This document shows positions 56,899 to 64,000 of a stretch of DNA of 64,000 nucleotides, piece after piece. Location of the stretch: assembly GCA_008692225.1 (NCBI GenBank), contig VICG01000006.1, positions 2,501,001-2,565,000 on the forward strand, in the 5' to 3' direction. Under the pieces are notes generated by a model. The model did no database searches, was not told where the DNA came from, and worked only from the letters and a program-made list of their open reading frames with translations. The stretch comes from Monilinia fructicola. Its lineage: Eukaryota > Ascomycota > Leotiomycetes > Helotiales > Sclerotiniaceae. The number at the start of each line of letters is the position of its first letter. Positions within the stretch are counted from its first letter, which is position 1. The position numbers and the translations under genes were made by a program.

Positions 56899-57903
56899 AT
56901 GGCGCCTGTTTTATCTAGTAATTGGAAGACCCTACAAGCTACATTGAAGAAGAACCCAAACCCAGATTCGCCTGCCATAAAAAGAAAAGCAACCGAACCG
57001 TCGGAAAGAACAAAAGATAGCATCGCCAAGCGCAGAAGGCTGGAAGGAAATACAACCAAGTCCCATCCATTCGCCAACGCAAAGGGAGCAACGAAGAAGA
57101 GCAAGATGGGTGGAATGGGGAGTTCACCTGTTTTGGAATCGCAAGATGTAGATATACCGCTTCCTAAAAATGCTCCTTCTGCGTCTCTAGCACTTTGGGC
57201 AGAGGATAATGACATTTCGGCTAAAGATCTTGCGGAGGCTTATGGAGGAGGGCTGAAGGATACCACGATTCAGGGTACGCGAGCGGATGTTATCAATGGG
57301 GGACTGTCAGAAGATGTCGAGATAGGAAAATACATTGGTATTGATTGTGAAATGGTAGGTGTTGGAGGTGTCGAGGATAGATCAGTATTGGCTCGAGTCA
57401 GTATTGTCAATTTCCACGGCACACAGATATACGATTCATTTGTCCGACCTAAGGAATTCGTTACGGATTGGAGGACCCATGTATCTGGTGTTTCGACGAA
57501 GAACATGGCGACAGCAAGGGAATTCGATGAGGTGCAGAAAGACGTTTCCGAAATTTTGAAAGGGAGAATACTGGTTGGACATGCGATCAAGAATGACTTG
57601 GACGCTATGATGTTAAACCATCCTAAGAGGGATATACGCGATACGTCGAAGTTTTCAGCCTTTAGGAAATATAGTAACGGCAGGACGCCGAGTTTGAAGA
57701 AGTTGGCGAAAGAGATCTTGGGGGTGGATATTCAAGGTGGTGAACATTCTAGTATCGAGGACGCCAGAGCAACTATACTTTTGTTTAGGAAACATAAATC
57801 CGCTTTCGATATTGAACATGCGAAGCATAATCCACCAACGTCTGGTGTATCATCGAAGTCCAAGTCAAACAACAAGAAGAAGAAGAAGAAAGGCAAACGT
57901 TGA
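56899..57903 (+). CDS. REX4: RNA exonuclease 4 (REX4), DEDDh family
   Basis: 3'-5' exonuclease of the Rex family acting in pre-rRNA processing. Single exon, 334 aa. The basic N-terminal third is nuclear-localisation-like (KRKATEPSERTKDSIAKRRR). The nuclease domain starts at about residue 145: ExoI YIGIDCEMVGVG (Asp and Glu ligands), LARVSIVNFHGTQIYDSFVRP, ExoII GRILVGHAIKNDLDAM (Asp), and ExoIII HSSIEDARATILLFRKH (His and Asp). RDTSKFSAFRKYSNGRTPSLKKLAKEILG is the usual Rex4 segment before ExoIII. A C-terminal poly-Lys tail ends the protein. All four acidic residues and the His are present. No break. It is divergent from ESA1 with a repeat-rich leader. Confidence 0.95.
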   Translation: MAPVLSSNWKTLQATLKKNPNPDSPAIKRKATEPSERTKDSIAKRRRLEGNTTKSHPFANAKGATKKSKMGGMGSSPVLESQDVDIPLPKNAPSASLALWAEDNDISAKDLAEAYGGGLKDTTIQGTRADVINGGLSEDVEIGKYIGIDCEMVGVGGVEDRSVLARVSIVNFHGTQIYDSFVRPKEFVTDWRTHVSGVSTKNMATAREFDEVQKDVSEILKGRILVGHAIKNDLDAMMLNHPKRDIRDTSKFSAFRKYSNGRTPSLKKLAKEILGVDIQGGEHSSIEDARATILLFRKHKSAFDIEHAKHNPPTSGVSSKSKSNNKKKKKKGKR

Positions 57904-58346
57904 GGGAATACTGAGAGTCAATGCAACTCAACCATAGCAGTCGCTCTCCCGGTTTTTCTTTATGCATTATTCAATAAGACTCTTGTCGAAGGAATTATCT
58001 GATATTCGAGGGAATTGGGAGTTTTGTTGGCGTTACGGAAGACATGCTTGGCACTTGAGCGTCGCATTCACAATTCATGGAACCTCTTAACGAGTCACCA
58101 ATAGTACAATTATGTTTCAAACCACCAACGACGTGACTGAGAGCAGGAAGAAAAGCCACTACTAATATATATTATACTATGAATTACCCACAAAGACGTC
58201 CTTGGGTCTATATGGTCTACACACTGCCACCTTGATGCAGTATTCATGACTTTCAGAAATTGAGAGGAGAAATACGTTACCCCGTCATCCATTGACCCCA
58301 GGCGGCTCTGGAAAGAAACTCTACCAATATGAGTCAAAAATCGAAA
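57904..58346. other. Intergenic, no gene seen
   Basis: About 440 bases between the convergent REX4 and methyltransferase genes. No feature supported. Confidence 0.5.
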
Positions 58347-59908
58347 TTACAGGGGAATACCATCCATCAATTCTAGTGCTCCTTCTCTACCAACCGTGAT
58401 TATTGCATCCCCGAGTGTTTTTGTCGCAAAACCTGCTTCGCAATATGTGAAGTAGTACTGGGTGAACATGTTAGCGCATGTGATTTTGTGTCAAGAATAG
58501 TGCCAGGAGAGATACGTACCTCCCACTTCTTTCTGAATACTTCTACCTCTTTCTCGCCCATCCCTTCATGCTCTGCCATCAAGGCAGGTCGAATCCTTGA
58601 CTCAAAGTTTGTTAGGAATTTCTCTTTCCACAATCGCAATGTCTTCGCATAATGACCTCCAATGTTCTCCACCTTTTCAACCACTAAAGTACCCTCTGAG
58701 GCTTTAGAGATATTATCAATTAGTTGGGTAATAGAGGGAAGGTGACCGCCTGGGAAGATGTATTTTCTAATGAAGTCCTCGCCTTTCGCATACGCTTCAT
58801 ATCTACCTTCTGGCATGGTGATGCATTGAAATACAGCAATTCCATCTGGCTTCAATAGACGATGTATGCAAGAGAAATATGTTTCGAGATATTCTGCACC
58901 AACAGCTTCGAGCATCTCGATGGAGATGATTTTATCATACGGCTGTCTTGGAATAGGGAGTGCCCGATAATCCATAAGCTTCACTTCGATCTTATCCGCG
59001 AAACCGGCGGCAAAAATGCGCTTTTCTGCTAATGCCTTCTGTTCAACAGATAGCGTCAAACTGGTTACACGGCATCCCGTCCGCCTGACAGCTTGAATGG
59101 CAAAGGAGCCCCACCCAGTCCCAATTTCTAATACATGATCTGATGGCTTGATTCGTGCTCCGTCTATGAATCGATCGAGTTTCGTCCTTTGGGCATCTTC
59201 AAGGGTTTCCTCTTCGAATTCGGACGCGCTTGAAATTGGTTTCCATATTGGACATGAGTATGTCATATCTTCGGAGAGGAATGCGGCAAACATTTCATTG
59301 GAGATATCATAGTGCGCAGAGACATTTAGGAGGGAATTGGATAGGGTATTTGTACTTCGGGCGAGACCAGTAATTGTGGCTGCGATTGAGGAGGTTAAGG
59401 TTGTGGCGTTTGCCAGTTGGTTCCGATTTTGAATAAATAACTATGGAGGGAAACATTAGTATGAAATCCTCAAGATTGGGAAAGAGCATTGGGACCATAC
59501 CTCGAAGAATCCAGTCAAATCATCGCACTCCACCTCTCCTAACATGTACGACTCCGCGAAACCCATATCCGCAAACAAAAATAAGCGGACCCAAAATGCT
59601 TGATTGATGACCCTCAATTCTATCTTTCTTGCTGCACCAGCTTTCCTCGAGAAATAATGCCCATTGACGCCGTTGACGCCATTGGTCTTGTGATCCTTCA
59701 CAATCTTCGCCCCATAACATATTGTTTTCCCAGTCTCTGCATCAGTAACAAGCAGCGTACCACGCTCAATTCGCCCGAACAATGAAGTGACGGCAGCTTT
59801 TGAGACGGCAAGGGCAGGACCCCAAGTCAAACCACCAATTGTACTTTTTAGATAATCGGCGCTTTTCGTGATGGGCGCAGTGACGGCATTAGGAAGGTAG
59901 GAAGCCAT
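58347..59908 (-). CDS. Cyclopropane-fatty-acyl-phospholipid synthase-like methyltransferase
   Basis: SAM-dependent enzyme of the CFAS/Mycolic acid cyclopropane synthase family, which methylates double bonds of phospholipid acyl chains. Exons: 59908-59501, 59440-58520 and 58457-58347, all phase 0, give 479 aa. The N-terminal domain has GRIERGTLLVTDAETGKT, RVINQAFWVRLFLFADMGFAESYMLGE and DDLTGFFELFIQN. The catalytic part has SAHYDISNEMFAAFLSEDMTYSCPIW, typical of CFAS, and SAM motif I HVLEIGTGWGSFAIQA. It continues with SLTLSVEQKALAEKR, IISIEMLEAVGAEYLETYFS, and PGGHLPSITQL with NIGGHYAKTLRLWKEKF. The end is YYFTYCEAGFATKTLGDAI, normal for the family. In fungi such genes occur widely and product lipids vary; I do not assign which acyl position is modified. 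Unbroken, with three clean introns. Confidence 0.92.
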
Positions 59909-60882
59909 TGTTGTGACTTGAAAACAGAGCTTGGTTGAGAAGATTAGAACAAGAAATTCTAGTGAATTATTGTATTGACGACCTGCGCGTAGGAAAAGGG
60001 TGGACTAAATGTCCAATTAGAAAGATAAAAAGATGAAGGAAGAGAAAGCTGTTCACTTGGATGAGGTAGATAGTTAAGTGCCGTGCGTTGAACGGACACA
60101 CTTTTTTTGGTGTAGAAGCTCAATTAGCTATTCGCAAAGCTAGATCCTGAGCTTGGATCTGCGGAAAATCCCAAGTTCTTTTCCAATCACTTTGAATATG
60201 GAGTAACAGGAAAAGGATTGTCAAAGTGATAGGAAGGAATGATTGGATGTTTTGATCTCCGTCACTGTTATAGTATCACCATAAGACAATATAATGAAAC
60301 ATGCGAAAAGAGAGACAGAGAGAGATAGAGGGAGGGAGGAAAAAAATAGTAATGCATACTTTATGGTTTCAGACGAAAAGAGACTAAAGTGTGAAAATCC
60401 CGGATGACGATGTTTCCCGAAAGACCGCAAAACCTTTAGTGCTTGAGTGCAAAGGAAGAGCTAGTATGAATATGGTTTAAGGAGGGGTCAGTAGTTCATG
60501 CGGGTGGTGGGCCCTGCGATTAGTTTACTTCATGGAGAGATCTGTGCTGGATATACAAGTACTGCTGTGGTATTTCATGTGCTTTGACTTTGGGATCTCG
60601 GACTTCCTGTTGAGTGAACGCGTTCGAGATGTTGGAAGGGGCAACGACTTGACTGGCAGAACTGAATGGTTTCCTTCTGTTGAGGTATGTGTATGTATGG
60701 CATCCGTACTGCCACAGCGGCGGCGGCGGAATGAGTTTTCTTTCATTGGCATGCATTGCATATTGTACAAGGAAGGAATAGGTATGTACAACATTGTATG
60801 TAGCATATATGGATGTGTACAGCAATTTCTAATATATGTTGTCATCAGTAAGTAGATCGGTCACCCTAGATACACGGCTGCT

Positions 60883-61090
60883 TAAGTAAGTGGGTAAGTA
60901 GGTAAGGAGGTAAGGAGGTAAGTAGGTAAGTAGGTAAGTAGGTAAGTAATTAAGTAGCAAGGAGCAAGGAGCAAGGAGCAAGGAGCAAGTAGCAAGTAGC
61001 AAGGAGCAAGTAGCAAGTAGCAAATAACAAGGAGCAAGTAGCAAGTAACAAGTAGCAAGTAGCAAATAACAAGTAGCAAGTAGCAAGTAC
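60883..61090. repeat. Two-phase minisatellite: GTAGGTAA units then GCAAGTA/GCAAGGA units
   Basis: About nine 8-bp units of the type AAGTAGGT or AAGGAGGT (60883-60950) are followed by about eighteen 7-bp units alternating AGCAAGG and AGCAAGT, with occasional AACAAGT (60953-61088). The array ends in a TACCTAGGTA palindrome. Confidence 0.85.
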
Positions 61091-61857
61091 CTAGGTAGTA
61101 AGTTGCATCAATAAAAGAACACCAACCATATAATCTCACCCATTGCCACTTGCAAATAAGCAAAAATGCACATTGCACACTGCACACATATACAGTATGC
61201 GTATGGTATTTGGTATAAGGCTGAAGAAGAAAATGCCATCAACGGGCAGAAGATAACGAGAGAGATCAGATCTGAAACCACCTGGTAAATGTGGTGTGGA
61301 AATCGGCTGAATGGGGCAGATGTCAAAAGTCTTGACATCATCAATTGGGCATTTGGATTAGTTTCCTTATTTAAGGTTATTATCTCACTTTTCGACTTAT
61401 TAATCCCATCTGTTTTTCATTTTCATATGGCATTTTTGTCTCATCCACCAAATGCACTGTGGGTGAAGTTGCAAATCGTATAATTCTAATCATTGAGAAT
61501 GGAATGGTATCAATCGCCATTTTTCGAAATAATAATTGAAGTGATGAATTTGTTGTTTGGGAAATCATTACAAGTATAATTATGATTGGGTGCCTTGTTA
61601 ATGTCTTTACTTGTAGATTGAGTGTAAATGGAAAGGCAGGGATGTGATTATGTAATCTAGTAGTAATCATGAGAATGCAGTAGTAGTCCATGAGTAATTA
61701 ATTACCTACCTAGGTAGGTAGTTCTACAAGTAGTCCACTGGTGGTCTTAAGGTTGTAAGGGAGGGTTCTTTCTATATCTTTTCAAAAAACCGATTGACAA
61801 TACCCCCAAGCCATCTTTTATAGATCGGGCAGAGAGAGAGAGAGATAATATCCGCGG

Positions 61858-62205
61858 ATATACCTACCTAGGTAGGTACGGAGTATGTATACGGATAGGT
61901 AGGTATGCGGATAGGTAATCATGTATACGGATATTTGTATCGTATACCATACATATATCGTATGCCATATATCGTATACCACATATCGTATACATCGATC
62001 CCATATATCCATCCGGATGAAAACGGAAAGTCTTGATTGCATACCTGCCTAGTACCTGCCTAGTACCTGCCTAGTACCTACCTGCCTGGTACCTACCTAG
62101 TACCTACCTACCTACCTACCTACCTACCTACCTACCTAGGTAGTATAACAGATATACGGAGTATTGCACAAGAAAGGAAAGACTATGGTATGGGCAGCTA
62201 CCTAG
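61858..62205. repeat. CCTA/TACCTAGG tandem and palindromic arrays
   Basis: TACCTACCTAGGTAGGTA-type palindromes at about 61860-61880 and 62195-62212 flank arrays of GCCTAGTACCT (62045-62085) and CCTA (about 62100-62140). CGTATACC-type repeats lie between them. Confidence 0.8.
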
Positions 62206-63216
62206 GTAGGTACTGTATGTGAAACTCTTGCAATTTGAGAGTGACTGCAGTAGAGTAGAGAATATCTGATTTCTTATCATCACCATTTACCCTACCATAT
62301 TACCATAGAACTAATAGCCTTACCTACCAATCAATAGCAACATGATCAAAATCGAATGACGCTCCGCTGGCCCTCTGGGAGCCACTGCCGTGGAGGCAGA
62401 CTAAGGTTAATTAACCATGCGGGAAATGAACATACACTCAACTCAGTACAGTATCTTCAGCCGTAGCGAACGATGGATGTTTTACCCCTATTGATATTGA
62501 TATATGTATTGACACATATATGAAATTTGGTGAATGGTCCATGATACAAATTGAAGATTGAGGGACACAGCGACATGAACCTGCAGTGTAAAGCTTCACT
62601 TCACCATTTGGGAATCCATCCAACTACAAACCCCGGAACAATAGAGGTTAGAGAATGCATGCATTTCTGCCCAAGGTCCTCTGCTGTGCCGGGAGTGAAG
62701 CATCAAATGTTACATACGGAACTGGTGATCCGATTGAGTACACACGAGATGCAATCACGGGATACGAGCAGGTGACTTCACGTGAATGGCTTGATAGGGT
62801 TACCTAGTAAGGTTAGTTCCATGTCTTGATATAAGTGCAAGAATAAGAATAGCGCGGGGAATCGGGCTTCATCTGTATACATCCAAAATGAAGCTATTAT
62901 GAGATCCTAGGAACACTGGATCCTTTGAAATCAATACCTACCTAGGTAGTATCAGTAGAACTATCAGTGCACATAAAGACAACCTTGGAAAGCTTCAATA
63001 CATCCATAACAGCTAGTGGTCCAAGCTTAAGTGCTTTACCGCAACGCGTCAAGTCGCGTCTCACACGCAAAGTTACACGATGATGGATGATGATCAACAT
63101 AATTCTCCAGAGATCATAAATCACTCGACTGAAACCACATCTCCCAGATTTCAATCAATCAAGACCAACTCCAAAAGTAATTACCATACCCAAGGTCAAA
63201 AGAAACCACATAAATC

Positions 63217-63879
63217 ATGCTAGCAATCCGTCCACCATCCAAACAATCCCCCTCTAAATCTACCAAAAAATATTCACCCAATCTCATGCCCTGCCGCATA
63301 AACCATACCGCGCCCATCAAAGTCGACAAGAGATATTGGGATCCGAAAGTTATCAGGAATAGGAGAGGAAAGGAAGAATTAGTAGCCTATTTTAGGGGTA
63401 GGAGGTTGATTGGTCGGAAAGTCAAGGTTCCGGAGGGATGGAGGGGTGTTGTCTTGAGGGTTGGGGAAGAAATTATGCCACGGGCTTCAAGGGCAGAGGA
63501 GAGAAGAGGAGAGGATGCGGGTATGGATGTGGATGGAGATGAGGATGAAATGGAGGAAGAGGAGATGGAAACGAAGATTGTTGATGAGGAAGCTACGTTT
63601 GATGACTTGACGGTTTGGGGCATGAATGCTTGGTTGATGCGAATGCGGATATGGTTGTTCGAGGAATCGAAGAGTGGATGGATTGGGCGGGTGCGGTGAG
63701 TCAACTTGTCTTTGGTCTTTTGTGTTGGGGGGAGGGGAAGGAGGGAGGGCAAAATGGCTGAAAAGGATTGGGTCCAATTGGATTGGAGAGGTGCTATAGA
63801 GGGATTTGCTAATTTTTGCCGCTTGTAGATTCATGGCTGCGAGGATGAGACTGACAAGAAGGACGAAAAGTCGAACTGA
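63217..63879 (+). CDS. RNase H2 subunit C, one frameshift
   Basis: Non-catalytic subunit of the trimeric enzyme that removes ribonucleotides from DNA. Exon 1 is 63217-63695 and exon 2 63829-63879, with a 133-bp intron (GTGAGT; TAG; CTAAT branch). Family motifs: NLMPCRINHTAPIKVDKRYWDP, LVAYFRGRRLIGRKVKVPEGWRGVVL, an acidic stretch, then DLTVWG. At the G4 run near 63617-63620 the frame breaks. The open frame runs to a stop at 63699, but the frame one base over reads GHECLVDANADMVVRGIEEW and DWAGA. It splices in phase to IHGCEDE, which fits the family's end. One missing G accounts for it, and exon 1 would then be exactly 160 codons. Identity is good; integrity is doubtful. Confidence 0.83.
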
Positions 63880-64000
63880 TGATCCATGTCATCGTTCTAG
63901 GATAATGGGAAATTGGCTTGGTTTATGGCGTTGGTCGGGCTGCATTGGTGGCCAGTATTGGATTTACCATCGGAAGAGGTACACGATACTACTGGTACGG
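63880..64000. other. Window end, no feature seen
   Basis: The last 120 bases hold the 3' flank of the RNase H2 subunit C gene and nothing recognisable. Confidence 0.4.

Larger units (their letters stand above)
59909..63216. other. 3.3-kb gene-free region dominated by short tandem repeats
   Basis: Contains the minisatellite at 60883-61090 and CCTA/TACCTAGG arrays at 61858-62220. Open frames over these arrays arise from the repeats and are not genes. Elsewhere nothing supported. Confidence 0.55.

Noticed and set aside
56760..57215. Minus-strand frame with poly-Leu and poly-Met
   Set aside because: It is the shadow of the REX4 coding strand and its trinucleotide leader.
60829..61187. Long minus-strand frames rich in Leu-Leu-Ala-Thr-Cys-Tyr repeats
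   Set aside because: They are translations of the 7-bp minisatellite; a repeat length not divisible by three opens all frames.

Overview
The window is nuclear DNA of a filamentous ascomycete. Genes carry short GT-AG introns (about 50-180 bp), many with CTAAC/CTGAY-like branch sites, and there are AT-rich inverted-repeat elements that look RIP-mutated. The gene set (secreted GH45 and GH16 enzymes, an M35 deuterolysin-like protein, a P450) and the dispersed TACCTAGGTA palindromes fit a plant-associated Leotiomycete, perhaps Sclerotiniaceae. That placement is an inference, not proven.

Layout. 0-9 kb: C-terminal part of a membrane transporter, a UCH-type deubiquitinase, a frameshifted GH16 glycosidase and a frameshifted Rds1-like ferritin-fold protein. 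10.1-12.7 kb: two AT-rich TIR elements back to back, the second with an apparent 8-bp target duplication. 13-24 kb: a PNPO-like flavoprotein, a degenerate RNase H-like fragment, a membrane-anchored protein whose ectodomain resembles the deuterolysin pro-region, a deuterolysin homologue lacking both catalytic histidines, and a PLP aminotransferase. 24.7-28.8 kb: a long, largely disordered protein. 30.5-32.2 kb: a divergent pair of respiratory genes (ATP synthase subunit f and complex I NDUFS4-type). 32.2-36 kb: gene-poor decayed sequence with a roughly 260-bp repeat. 36.1-40.9 kb: Prp22 helicase and a GFA-domain protein. 41-44.7 kb: gene-poor. 44.8-49.8 kb: P450, F-box protein and a 61-aa membrane protein. 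52.6-59.9 kb: GH45 endoglucanase, the ESA1-type MYST acetyltransferase, REX4 exonuclease and a cyclopropane-fatty-acid-synthase-like methyltransferase. 60-63 kb: minisatellites and CCTA repeats. 63.2-63.9 kb: RNase H2 subunit C.

The strongest cross-cutting observation is that several genes, including normally indispensable ones (ESA1, ATP17), break at a single homopolymer, while others several kb long are intact. This points to either sequence error or focal decay. The most biologically unusual gene is the deuterolysin-like protein in which HExxH has become RExxR. It lies divergently opposite a gene with a pro-region-like ectodomain. No tRNA, rRNA or CRISPR array was convincingly seen.
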